The translations under genes were made by a program, and so were the position numbers. From Hyphomonadaceae bacterium (lineage in GTDB: Bacteria > Pseudomonadota > Alphaproteobacteria > Caulobacterales > Hyphomonadaceae): 64,000 nucleotides of DNA. Within the stretch, counting starts at the first letter, position 1. The number at the start of each line of letters is the position of its first letter. The DNA lies in NCBI GenBank assembly GCA_028285145.1, contig JANQQC010000016.1:19473-83472 (forward strand). The letters are read 5' to 3'. The notes below the pieces were generated by a model. It had not been told where the DNA came from. It saw only the letters and a program-made list of their open reading frames with translations, and searched no databases. Shown here in pieces: positions 34,519 to 42,726 of the stretch.

Positions 34519-35192
34519 GCCGTTGCAGGGGCGGATGCGTCCATGAGATGCCCCGTCTTCACATAGATAAGGCAACCTTCTTCGGAGAAGGGTGTGTGCT
34601 CTGACATGTGCGGACTGCGCAGCCAGCTGCCGGCTGGGTAGTCTGCATGCTCGTCCTGAAAGGTTCCTTCGAGCACGAGAATCTCTTCGCCACCCCAATG
34701 ACGATGCGTGTTGAACCGCGTGCCGGGCTCCCACCGCACGAGCGCGACATTCTCGGACGGGTGGCTGTGCAGGGAGAGCACGCTGAGACCGGGAACGAGA
34801 CCTGGCTGGAACTCTGCTGATCTGGTGTCGACAACCATCTGCTCGGTATCGGTGGGGTCGAACTGATGCAGTTTCACGAAAATCGTACAGCCATCATCGC
34901 TGCGGGGCGTATGCCGGGATCCGATGGGGTTGCGGACATAAGTGCCAGCCGGATAGTCGCCATGTTCATCGGAAAAGACGCCGTCCAGAACGATGAATTC
35001 CTCTCCGCCGCCATGCTCATGTTCGCTGAAATAGCTCTTCGGCGCGTAGCGGACGATGGAGGTCGCGCGCGCAACTTCATCGCCTATCCGGTCCAGCATT
35101 TTGCGATCCACACCGGCCATCGGCGACGGTACCCAGTCGACATCGCCCGGTCGCACGACGGCGCGTTGTGAGAAGTCGGAATTGATTTCCAT
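34515..35192 (-). CDS. Double-cupin protein (ChrR-type cupins)
   Basis: The 225-residue protein contains two tandem ChrR-type cupin repeats that resemble each other: SEHEHGGGEEFIVLDGVFSD with RNPIGSRHTP, and NTHRHWGGEEILVLEGTFQD with RSPHMSEHTP. The His/Glu sets should bind a metal. There is no zinc-binding anti-sigma N terminus as in ChrR itself. The start at 35192 has AGGAG at 6 bases. It lies 20 bases downstream of a TetR gene on the same strand, so it is probably co-regulated. Enzyme or sensor role is undecided. Confidence 0.85.
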   Translation of the reverse strand: MEINSDFSQRAVVRPGDVDWVPSPMAGVDRKMLDRIGDEVARATSIVRYAPKSYFSEHEHGGGEEFIVLDGVFSDEHGDYPAGTYVRNPIGSRHTPRSDDGCTIFVKLHQFDPTDTEQMVVDTRSAEFQPGLVPGLSVLSLHSHPSENVALVRWEPGTRFNTHRHWGGEEILVLEGTFQDEHADYPAGSWLRSPHMSEHTPFSEEGCLIYVKTGHLMDASAPATA

Positions 35193-35212
35193 GATGGGCT
35201 CCTGAGCAGGGC

Positions 35213-35785
35213 TTACTGTACCGTAGGGGCGAGCCGTGCGCCGAATGCTGCAGTCGCCTGATCGAACGGGGCCGCGCTTCCGGATGCTCGCGCGACAAGC
35301 TGTGCGCCTTCCATCAGGGCGAGGCATGCGGCCGCTTCATCTCTGGGGGATCCCGAAAGACTCACGGACTTGTCCCGCGCTGCGCACTCGAACTGCCGGG
35401 TGAGCCATGCAATGCTGTCTGCGTGAAAGGCGGTGAGCTGGTTTTGAGCGGCTGTTGGCAGGCTGTCTCGTCCCGCGCCGAAGGCGACGCACAGACAAAG
35501 CATGCGTCCATCATCCAGCGCCTCGCGGTAGAGGGTGAGGTAGGCTTTGAAGGCGTCCGCCGCCGTGCTGCTGGCTTTCGCGATGTCAGCGAGGCGTGTG
35601 AGCACGGCATCGCTGTATCTGGCGAGAACCGCCTCGGCGAGATCCGCCTTCTTCGGAAAATGGTGATGAATGCTGGCTTTGCGAATGCCGACATCTCTGG
35701 AGAGGTCAGCATAGCTGAACCCGTCATAACCGCGCGTCCGGCTGGCCAGTTCAGCAGAGTCCAGAAGGGCAGTGCGCGTATCCAT
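35213..35785 (-). CDS. TetR/AcrR family regulator
   Basis: The 190-residue protein has an N-terminal TetR helix-turn-helix (GFSYADLSRDVGIRKASIHH; HHFPKKADLAEAVLARY) and a helical ligand-binding domain resembling those of LmrA/YxaF-type regulators. An imperfect dyad lies 7 bases before its start codon, so it likely represses its own operon with the double-cupin gene. The effector is unknown. Confidence 0.9.
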   Translation of the reverse strand: MDTRTALLDSAELASRTRGYDGFSYADLSRDVGIRKASIHHHFPKKADLAEAVLARYSDAVLTRLADIAKASSTAADAFKAYLTLYREALDDGRMLCLCVAFGAGRDSLPTAAQNQLTAFHADSIAWLTRQFECAARDKSVSLSGSPRDEAAACLALMEGAQLVARASGSAAPFDQATAAFGARLAPTVQ

Positions 35786-35792
35786 TCAGTCT

Positions 35793-35806
35793 ACCTAGTA
35801 GTAGGT
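35793..35806. promoter_or_regulatory. Likely TetR operator
   Basis: ACCTAGTAGTAGGT has matching outer arms ACCT/AGGT around an imperfect centre. It starts 8 bases from the tetR start codon, the usual place for an autorepressor site. Confidence 0.5.
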
Positions 35807-35943
35807 TGATGAAATTCAACATCGATCGTGTGAGGATTTTGAAGAGGCTCAATCGGTCGCGCGCTGCGCACATAAACGTCATACGCGTGTGTTCGGGCGG
35901 TCGCCTATATCGGGGCCACGAAACATCACGGAGGGCCGGGCCC

Positions 35944-36372
35944 ATGCAACTCGCTGTACGCATCATTTCATACATTCTCGCCGCATTCATGATCTTCATG
36001 GGGGTTCAGAAGTTTACAGGCAATGTGCCGATCTTTGACATCATCGAGGCCAATACCGGCCTCGGCTTTGTCTCGCCCGCCTTCACCTACATCACAGGTA
36101 TCATGGAGCTTGCAGCCGCCGGTCTGCTGATTGCGGGACAGCGCTTTCTTGGCGGTGCTCTGTCGACCGCTATCACGGCCGGTGCCGCCTTCGCGCACGT
36201 AACTGTGCTCGGTATCTCCACTCCGGAGGCCGCGTTCCCTGAGGGTGTGACGGCGGAGACCTTTCAGTGCGGTGTGGACGGGGTGTCTTGCAGCCCGTTC
36301 CTCTTCATTCTCGCATTGGTCTTTCTTGGGGTCTCGGCCTTTGTCACGGTCATGAGCCGACCGAAAGCCTGA
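35944..36372 (+). CDS. DoxX-like small membrane protein
   Basis: The 142-residue protein has four hydrophobic helices: about 5-22, 45-65, 72-92 and 118-138. The first ends in FMIFMGVQKFTG, a DoxX-like feature, and ITGIMELAAAGLLIAGQRFLG follows in outline. The family is associated with thiol and redox homeostasis in some bacteria; the role here is not known. GGAGG lies 8 bases before ATG 35944; the open frame before it is not protein-like. Confidence 0.75.
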   Translation: MQLAVRIISYILAAFMIFMGVQKFTGNVPIFDIIEANTGLGFVSPAFTYITGIMELAAAGLLIAGQRFLGGALSTAITAGAAFAHVTVLGISTPEAAFPEGVTAETFQCGVDGVSCSPFLFILALVFLGVSAFVTVMSRPKA

Positions 36373-36380
36373 TGCGCCGA

Positions 36381-37067
36381 TCAGCTGGCGTTCGTCTCAA
36401 AGCGGACGCTGGCAATGTCGCTAAGGAACGTTGCCACCGGCTTGTCACCTGCGACCGAGAGATCCGTTCTGAACCCCTGAACAATGCCATCCGGAGAGAC
36501 GAGCAGATATGTCGGCGTCCAGCTGATCTCCAGGGTCTCCCGGATGGATGCATCCTCGTCGATCAGCGTGGGGAAAGTGTAACCGACCTGTTCGAAGTAG
36601 GCTTCGAGCGATCCGAAGCGTTGAAACGCTTCATCGGCGCGGGCTGCGCTGGCTGGGGTATGGATCGAGATGAAATCGAGATTTGGATCGTCGGCAATCG
36701 CGGCGGCGACCTCGGAGACGTATGGCCCGTCCCGTCGGCAGTCTCCGCACCAGGTGCCCCAGACATAAATCACCGTCCACCGGTCGATTGCTGCACTTGA
36801 GAATTCTGCGCCGTTCTGAAGTGCGCCCTCAAAAAGCGGAAGCGGCGCGCCAAGGCCAGCATAGTGATAGGGGCGCTCATCGAGATCCCGCAATACGCCG
36901 TCCCCGCGAATGTCTGCGGCGGAATCGGGCGTTGGCAGGTTCGCGGTGTAGAAACCGATGGCGGCTGCCGGGTCAGTGGATATGCCGTGAGTGTCGTCTG
37001 TTTTGGTCGATGATCCGCAGGCCGCAAGGGCGGTTGCTAGGATTGCGGAAAGAAGGGCGTGGCGCAT
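36381..37067 (-). CDS. TlpA-type thioredoxin-like lipoprotein
   Basis: The 228-residue protein has a lipoprotein signal ending ALAACG, then a thioredoxin fold in the C-terminal two thirds: VIYVWGTWCGDCRRDGP (active CxxC) and the cis-proline region EISWTPTYLLVSPDG. It is anchored in the envelope and probably reduces or oxidises periplasmic thiols, for example for cytochrome c maturation. It could receive electrons from the ScsB-like transporter encoded at 18021. Confidence 0.87.
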   Translation of the reverse strand: MRHALLSAILATALAACGSSTKTDDTHGISTDPAAAIGFYTANLPTPDSAADIRGDGVLRDLDERPYHYAGLGAPLPLFEGALQNGAEFSSAAIDRWTVIYVWGTWCGDCRRDGPYVSEVAAAIADDPNLDFISIHTPASAARADEAFQRFGSLEAYFEQVGYTFPTLIDEDASIRETLEISWTPTYLLVSPDGIVQGFRTDLSVAGDKPVATFLSDIASVRFETNAS

Positions 37068-37101
37068 GACAGCTCCTGTAAGGGACTGTCTTTACATAGA
37101 A

Positions 37102-37129
37102 AAAAGCCCCGGCGTTTGCCGGGGCTTTT
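37102..37129 (-). terminator. Terminator of the thiolase gene (bidirectional form)
   Basis: A perfect 12-bp stem, arms AAAAGCCCCGGC and GCCGGGGCTTTT, loop GTTT. On the minus strand it is followed by U-rich sequence just after the thiolase stop. Confidence 0.9.
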
Positions 37130-37148
37130 CCTGAAGTGCGGCGTAAGC

Positions 37149-38357
37149 CTAGCTATAGATTTCAAACAGGCCAGCTGCGCCCATGCCACCACCGATACAC
37201 ATGGTGACAACGCCCCATTTTGCGCCGCGACGCTTGCCTTCGAGCAGCAGGGAGCCGGTGCAACGCGCGCCAGTCATGCCGAATGGGTGGCCGATCGAGA
37301 TCGAGCCGCCATTCACATTGTACTTCTCAGGGTCGATGCCGAGACGGTCGCGGCTGTAGAGGCACTGCGATGCGAAAGCTTCGTTGAGCTCCCAAAGGTC
37401 AATGTCGTCAACCGTCAGGCCGTGACGCTCAAGCAGGCGAGGAACGGCAAAGACCGGGCCGATGCCCATCTCGTCCGGATCGCAACCGGCGACATTGAAG
37501 CCAGCGAACCGGCCAAGTGGCTCAATGTTGCGCTTGGCAGCTTCAGCAGCTTCCATGACGACCACAGCAGCGGCACCATCGGACAGCTGTGAGGCGTTGC
37601 CGGCCGTGATGTACTTGCCTTCCTTGACCTGCTGGCCGCCGGAGAAGACCGGCTTCAGGCCAGCGAGCGACTCAACGGTCGTGCCGGGACGGTTGCACTC
37701 GTCGCTGTCACACGTGACCTCTTCAAATGTCTCCTCGCCGGTTTCCTTGTTGACGAGACGCATCGTCGTCTTCAGCGGCACGATTTCTTCGGCCATGTGG
37801 CCTCGTTCCTGGAACGCAGCGGTGCGACGCTGGCTCTCGGCGGAATACTCGTCCTGATACTCACGGGAAACGTTGTAACGCTCGGCGACGATTTCGGCGG
37901 TTTCGATCATCGCCATCCAGATCGCAGGGTGTTCCGCCATCAGCTTTTCTTCGGTGATGCGGTGAGTGTTCATCTTGCCGGAATGCGACACCAGCGAGAG
38001 GCTTTCCACCCCGCCACCGACGGTAACAGGGGCACCTTCATTGATCACGGTGTGCGCCGCGTTGGCGATGGCCTGCAGGCCTGAGGAGCAGAACCGGTTG
38101 ATGGTCGCGCCGGACGTTGTGGTTGGGCAGCCGGCCCAAAGCGCTGCGTTGCGCGCAACGTTCATCCCGGTCGCACCTTCAGGCTGAGCTGCGCCGAGGT
38201 AGACGTCTTCAACAGCGGCGGCTTCTACGCCAGCACGCTCCAGCGCGCCCTTGATGGCGTGGCCAGCCATGGTGATACCATGAGTGTTGTTGAGAGAACC
38301 GCGGCCAGCTTTGGCCAGCCCTGTTCGGGCAGTTGAGACGATGACGGCTTCGCGCAT
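37149..38357 (-). CDS. Acetyl-CoA C-acyltransferase (thiolase)
   Basis: The 402-residue enzyme has the nucleophilic Cys in [16 protein letters not shown], the mid-region [15 protein letters not shown], the catalytic His in [18 protein letters not shown] and the second catalytic Cys in [16 protein letters not shown]. It cleaves 3-ketoacyl-CoA in beta-oxidation or condenses acyl-CoA units. The sequence is closer to degradative fadA-like thiolases. A strong AGGAGG ribosome site precedes it and an intrinsic terminator follows. No hydroxyacyl-CoA dehydrogenase gene is adjacent. Confidence 0.94.
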   Translation of the reverse strand: MREAVIVSTARTGLAKAGRGSLNNTHGITMAGHAIKGALERAGVEAAAVEDVYLGAAQPEGATGMNVARNAALWAGCPTTTSGATINRFCSSGLQAIANAAHTVINEGAPVTVGGGVESLSLVSHSGKMNTHRITEEKLMAEHPAIWMAMIETAEIVAERYNVSREYQDEYSAESQRRTAAFQERGHMAEEIVPLKTTMRLVNKETGEETFEEVTCDSDECNRPGTTVESLAGLKPVFSGGQQVKEGKYITAGNASQLSDGAAAVVVMEAAEAAKRNIEPLGRFAGFNVAGCDPDEMGIGPVFAVPRLLERHGLTVDDIDLWELNEAFASQCLYSRDRLGIDPEKYNVNGGSISIGHPFGMTGARCTGSLLLEGKRRGAKWGVVTMCIGGGMGAAGLFEIYS

Positions 38358-38519
38358 TACGTTCCTCCTAAGGATGTTTATGTTACGTTGCAGCGCACTC
38401 TATAGGGGTAGCTTCCCCAACGCTAGGGTTCCCTTTGCGTAAGGGTCAACATTACTGAGAATATCGCTTCAACTTGCCGAGAGCGCCGATAGGCTCTGAT
38501 CTCAGCAAAGGAGACCGGC

Positions 38520-38957
38520 ATGGGGATTTTCAAGTTCGTGATGGATAAGGGTAAGGATCTGCTCGACCAGAAAGACGAACCTGCAGAGGCCATCCGCAAG
38601 GAAGTTGAAGACCTCGGGCTGGGAGACGGCCTTGGCGGCGATTTCGGCGTGATGGTGGAGGGAGACCGGGTGAAGCTGGAAGGGGAGACCCCCAGCCAGG
38701 AAGTGAAAGAGAAGATCATTTTGGCGGCAGGCAATGTGTCTGGCATTGCCGAGGTCGAGGAGGATCTGAGAGTGCCAGAGACCGTTTTCTACGAGGTCAA
38801 ATCTGGTGATACCCTCTCCAAGATCGCGAAAGCGCATTATGGCGACGCATCGAAGTATCCGGTCATCTTCGAGGCCAACAAACCAATGCTGAAAGATCCG
38901 GACCTGATCTATCCGGGGCAGAAGCTGCGGATACCCGGCGCAGGAGCAGGGGCCTGA
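38520..38957 (+). CDS. BON-LysM protein (Kbp/YgaU-like)
   Basis: The 145-residue protein has an N-terminal BON domain (about 20-85; GVMVEGDRVKLEGETPSQEV) and a C-terminal LysM domain (about 90-140; YEVKSGDTLSKIAKAHYGDA and YPGQKLRIPG). There is no signal peptide. Its E. coli counterpart Kbp is a cytoplasmic potassium-binding protein. Stop-to-stop distance to the convergent gene is one base. Confidence 0.88.
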   Translation: MGIFKFVMDKGKDLLDQKDEPAEAIRKEVEDLGLGDGLGGDFGVMVEGDRVKLEGETPSQEVKEKIILAAGNVSGIAEVEEDLRVPETVFYEVKSGDTLSKIAKAHYGDASKYPVIFEANKPMLKDPDLIYPGQKLRIPGAGAGA

Positions 38958-38958
38958 T

Positions 38959-40059
38959 TCAGGATCGCCCAGCGCCGCGCCCGTAAAGGATCAGCAGCGC
39001 AACAAAGCCAATCGAGGTGCCTTGCGAGGAGAAGAGTTCCAGCATGGCCGCGAAGAACCAGCCCGGGATCGCTTCACGTGGGGCAGCGGCGGTGAGGATG
39101 CTGTCTTGGTCATCGGAAAGCAGGTCCGCGGTGGCGGTTTCGATCTTGGCCTGCAAATCGTCGCGCCGTTTGGCCAGGCCGAGTTCGTTCTGTGCGTCGC
39201 GATAGGGCTTCTGGTGGGTGCGGCCGACCCGTTCCACTTCCGCCAGATAGGCTTCCAGCCCTTCGACGGAGCGGGTTTCCGGCGGGATGCCCGCCAGCTG
39301 GTTCCGCCAATCCTCGATCTGCGCCTGGAGAACCGGGCGGGCTTCTTCAGCGCGGGCAATGTCTGCCTCTGCGAGCAGGTTGTTATTGGCGATATACATC
39401 TGCGTGCCGACCAGCGAGGTCGCTGCGCCCGCAAGCGCGAAGAGGAGCGATCGGAAAGCTTCGCTCGGGCGGCGCTGGCTCGCATGCCACCAAAAGAAGG
39501 TGAACCCGCCAAAAGAGATCACCGAAGCGATGACCCCGGCCCATCCCCAGACCTGACCCTGAAGCGGATCGGCGACAGACGCGGAGAAAGCCTGATAATT
39601 GGCAAAGCCGGAAAGAGTCGCCGCGACCAGTCCGGCCCCCAGAAAGACCAGTGCCAGCAGTGTGATGATGAACTTCTCTAATCCACCACCATGTCTTTCC
39701 GTTGGTGGGGAAGGCGGCGCGTCAATGACCTCAGCCTGGATCAGCGCGCGCTCGGCCGGGTTGTGCACAGCGGGCAACACGCTCGAAAACTCCGCCATCT
39801 CTGCGAAGTCTGGCTCTTGCCCGCCGTTGACCTTCACCAATTGGCGCAGCGCGTCTTCAATCTCGCCTGCTGATCCGCAGGCCGAGCAGCGATGGGACAG
39901 GGAGAGAAGGTCGAGCGCGAGGGTCTGATCGCCGGACGCCAGACACTCCGGCGACATCACGCATGAGGTGCGGATCGCGCCGTCATCCTGATTGGCATCT
40001 GGATCGAGGTTCAGGGCGTGGATATCTTGCAGGGCCTTCGCCCGGCGCGAGTCAGTCAT
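38959..40059 (-). CDS. Membrane protein with Cys-rich N terminus and coiled coil, unknown function
   Basis: I do not recognise this 366-residue protein. The first 125 residues are soluble and include TSCVMSPECLASGD and LSHRCSACGSAGE, two Cys pairs that could bind zinc or iron. Helices follow at about 130-155, 170-190 and 200-220. A coiled-coil region of about 100 residues (NNLLAEADIARAEEARPVLQ onward) comes next, then a last hydrophobic helix near 335-360. The layout suggests a membrane-bound complex subunit with a long helical domain on one face. Confidence 0.65.
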   Translation of the reverse strand: MTDSRRAKALQDIHALNLDPDANQDDGAIRTSCVMSPECLASGDQTLALDLLSLSHRCSACGSAGEIEDALRQLVKVNGGQEPDFAEMAEFSSVLPAVHNPAERALIQAEVIDAPPSPPTERHGGGLEKFIITLLALVFLGAGLVAATLSGFANYQAFSASVADPLQGQVWGWAGVIASVISFGGFTFFWWHASQRRPSEAFRSLLFALAGAATSLVGTQMYIANNNLLAEADIARAEEARPVLQAQIEDWRNQLAGIPPETRSVEGLEAYLAEVERVGRTHQKPYRDAQNELGLAKRRDDLQAKIETATADLLSDDQDSILTAAAPREAIPGWFFAAMLELFSSQGTSIGFVALLILYGRGAGRS

Positions 40060-40114
40060 ATGCAGCCAGCCCTGTTAGTTCTTGCTCACTAAGACCACAG
40101 CAGGGCCTGATGCT

Positions 40115-40669
40115 TCAAGCCGTAGATCCGGACCTGTCGACCAGAACAGCGACAAACACAGCAGGCTCCCCGCCAAGCGCCTCCCATGCATGGTTGGTGG
40201 CACGCTGGACTACGACATCGCCGGGGCCGATCTCTGTTTCATCGTCATCCAGAATGAGACGGGCACGGCCCTTCACCAGAATGATCGCATCGATTGTATG
40301 GGTCAGGTGCATCGCTGGGTGGCGGGTCGTGTCGATCTGATGGTCGCCCGCGCCCATATCGATAAATGCTTGCTTGGTGGCCGCTTCGATCATTTCCGGC
40401 GGCGCGCCTTCCGGGTTCGGGCCGACAATAAACCAGCGGATTTTGACGCTGTCGGATGGCGGCGGCAGCACAGGTTTTCCCTCGCCGCGATCGACCGTTT
40501 CCTTTGCATCGAGCGGGCCGGAGGTGCCGTCGGTCCAGATCTCATAGAGTCCGCCCAGCTCACCCGTCTGGAATTTCGCGGCCGGGCCGCCATCAATCAG
40601 GACCTGTGATCGGCCCTTTGCGGTTTCGCCTGTGATCACGCGTCTTAACGTATCTGCCGGGTTCATCAT
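40115..40669 (-). CDS. Cupin domain protein
   Basis: The 184-residue protein has a C-terminal cupin barrel: TTRHPAMHLTHTIDAIILVKG in outline, then LILDDDETEIGPGDVVVQ and ATNHAWEALGG. The N-terminal half (VKIRWFIVGPNPEGA) fits a common single-cupin family in which the first half carries part of the barrel. Metal binding through the His residues is likely; the reaction is unknown. GGAGG lies 6 bases before the first ATG. Confidence 0.83.
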   Translation of the reverse strand: MMNPADTLRRVITGETAKGRSQVLIDGGPAAKFQTGELGGLYEIWTDGTSGPLDAKETVDRGEGKPVLPPPSDSVKIRWFIVGPNPEGAPPEMIEAATKQAFIDMGAGDHQIDTTRHPAMHLTHTIDAIILVKGRARLILDDDETEIGPGDVVVQRATNHAWEALGGEPAVFVAVLVDRSGSTA

Positions 40670-40813
40670 GTATTGCCTCCCTTGCTGTTTTTCTGGTCGC
40701 CTATCACATCTGGCACATTGGAGCGATTTGCGCTCTTTACCCGCTGTTCAGACTTGTTAATGAAATTCAATCTTACCGGCGCGCTTCATCGCCGGGCCGA
40801 CGGAGACCCTGCT

Positions 40814-41704
40814 ATGACGCCACGTTCGATCGCGATCCCCAAGTCGTGGAAGACGTTCAATTTCGCCAGCGCTTTCTCGGCATTCGGGTATCCGGCGCTT
40901 GGCCTTGCCCTGCTGATTACAATGATTGTGCTGGGACTGGTCCTCTCCGGCCTGACACTGCGGTGGTACTACCTGCCGCTCGGCGCTGGCGTGGTCGCGC
41001 TGTCGATCTTCATTTGCAATCTCGGCATCGGCCCGCTGCACAGGATCATGCAGCACAAGGCAGGCGAGCTGACCGTGCCGGGGCAGGTGCTGACCATGGT
41101 CAATCTGATGATTGCGATGCAGGGCACAGTGCGTGACTGGGTCAATTACCATTCCCAACATCACCGCTTCGCGGACCAGCCGGGCGATCCGCACAATCCT
41201 TTTGAATCAAAGCGCTGGGCATGGGTTGGCTGGATTCTGTTCCGTGACGAGAAAGACATGGAACGCCCGATGGCGATGTGGCTGAAAAAGCATCCTGTCG
41301 TCGTCTGGATGGACCGGGCCTACAATCCGATTTCGCTGCTCATTCACCTGTTCATACCGCTCGCAATCTACGCGATTGTCTGGGCGACCGGCGGTTCGCT
41401 CATTCTCACCGCGATCATTCATGCCTGCGTGGTGATCGGGCGCGCGATCCAGTTCCATGCGACGGTCTACGGCATCAACGTGCTTGGGCACCTGAAAACG
41501 CCAAAATGGGCCGACCATGCGATCGGGCTCCTGACGGGCGGCGAAGCCTTCCATGATCACCACCATGATCAGCCGCAATCCGCGCTCCACAGGCCGCGCC
41601 GCGGGGTCTGGAACCGGATCGTCGACTATAATGGCACGGCGCTGCTCGTGATGGAGAAGATTGGCTTGGCGCGAAACCTGAAAATCGCGCCGCAATTTGC
41701 CTGA
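40814..41704 (+). CDS. Fatty acid (acyl-CoA) desaturase
   Basis: The 296-residue membrane protein has the three histidine clusters of stearoyl-CoA-type desaturases: GPLHRIMQHKAG, NYHSQHHRFAD and EAFHDHHHDQPQSA, with hydrophobic helices between. It introduces a double bond into acyl chains, using a di-iron centre. GGAG lies 8 bases before ATG 40814. An ATG at 40760 would add 18 residues and lacks a ribosome site. It is divergent from the cupin gene. Confidence 0.9.
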   Translation: MTPRSIAIPKSWKTFNFASAFSAFGYPALGLALLITMIVLGLVLSGLTLRWYYLPLGAGVVALSIFICNLGIGPLHRIMQHKAGELTVPGQVLTMVNLMIAMQGTVRDWVNYHSQHHRFADQPGDPHNPFESKRWAWVGWILFRDEKDMERPMAMWLKKHPVVVWMDRAYNPISLLIHLFIPLAIYAIVWATGGSLILTAIIHACVVIGRAIQFHATVYGINVLGHLKTPKWADHAIGLLTGGEAFHDHHHDQPQSALHRPRRGVWNRIVDYNGTALLVMEKIGLARNLKIAPQFA

Positions 41705-41721
41705 CTCTGAACCGCGGGCCG

Positions 41722-42600
41722 TTAGCCCTGCTTGAGGGCCTCGGCCATTTGTTCGGCCTGCTCGGGGGTGATCCCGAGCGCATCCAGAATCGGTCCGGCG
41801 GCTTCCTCATTCCATGAATGGGGTGGGCCGACGGTGATGCCGCCATCCACGACGAACTCGCCGCCTGTGATGAACGCGCCAGCATCGGAAGCGAGGAAGG
41901 CCGCCATTTCAGCGATGTCATTGCCCGCGCCGACCCGGCCTATGGGCTGAATTTTCCCCCCATTCTGCGCCAGCATCTCTGCCATCTGGTCTGCCTGTTC
42001 GCGCGGCAGGCCGAGCGAGGCTCCGAAAATCGAGGTGGCAATGAAGCCCGGCAGGATCGCATTGACCCGTATCTGGTACTTGGCGAGTTCGGCGGCGGCG
42101 AGCTTCGAAAAATGCGCGACGCCTTTCTTGGCAACCGAGTAGGTCACCGGTGCATAGCCCGCGCAAACGGCTGAGATGGAGGAGGTGTTCACCACCGCGC
42201 CGCCGCCGCGCGCTTTCATATGCGGAATGGCGAGATGCGTTCCTGCGAAGACCGACTTCAGCAGCAGGTTCATCGTCATGTCCCAGCCATCTGGGTCGAA
42301 TTCCTCGACCGAGGCAGGAGAGCCACCGTGCCCGGCATTGTTCCAGAGGATATCCAGTCCACCAAAGGCGTCGACGCAGGTTTGCAGTGCTGCCGCGATC
42401 TGGTCGGTCTCCATGACATCGCAATGAACATAACGGACTGTGTCCTTGCCAAACCGCGTCTCCAGCGCCTTGCCCTTATCGTCCTGAATATCGGCCGCAA
42501 CGATACGGGCACCTTTCTCAACGAACTTCTCCACCGCTGCGAGGCCGATGCCGCTTGCCGCCCCTGTAATCACGGCTGTCTTGTCTGTCAGATCGGTCAT
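41722..42600 (-). CDS. SDR family oxidoreductase
   Basis: The 292-residue classical short-chain dehydrogenase has the cofactor loop TGAASGIGLAAVEKF, an acidic residue after strand 2 (VAADIQD) that favours NAD, NNAG in LDILWNNAGHGG, Ser in NTSSISAVC and the catalytic YSVAKKG. A C-terminal extension of about 30 residues after VDGGITVG is longer than usual. The substrate is unknown. Confidence 0.92.
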   Translation of the reverse strand: MTDLTDKTAVITGAASGIGLAAVEKFVEKGARIVAADIQDDKGKALETRFGKDTVRYVHCDVMETDQIAAALQTCVDAFGGLDILWNNAGHGGSPASVEEFDPDGWDMTMNLLLKSVFAGTHLAIPHMKARGGGAVVNTSSISAVCAGYAPVTYSVAKKGVAHFSKLAAAELAKYQIRVNAILPGFIATSIFGASLGLPREQADQMAEMLAQNGGKIQPIGRVGAGNDIAEMAAFLASDAGAFITGGEFVVDGGITVGPPHSWNEEAAGPILDALGITPEQAEQMAEALKQG

Positions 42601-42726
42601 CGCCGGGTGTCTCCTCCAATTGTTCTGCGCCGATCACGCCGGGGCGACGCAAGGTCAGTCAAGCGCCACCTTGCAAAAGGGCGGGGACCGCCGCACGGTC
42701 ACCCTCAAATGATGATGGGAGACTTC

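Noticed and set aside
40756..40770. TTAATGAAATTCAAT considered as a CtrA site upstream of the desaturase
   Set aside because: The second half reads CAAT instead of TTAA, so it is only a half-site.
42220..42726. 169-codon N-terminal extension of the S9 peptidase frame
   Set aside because: It lies opposite the SDR gene; the ATG at 42727 has a ribosome site and a clean lipoprotein signal.
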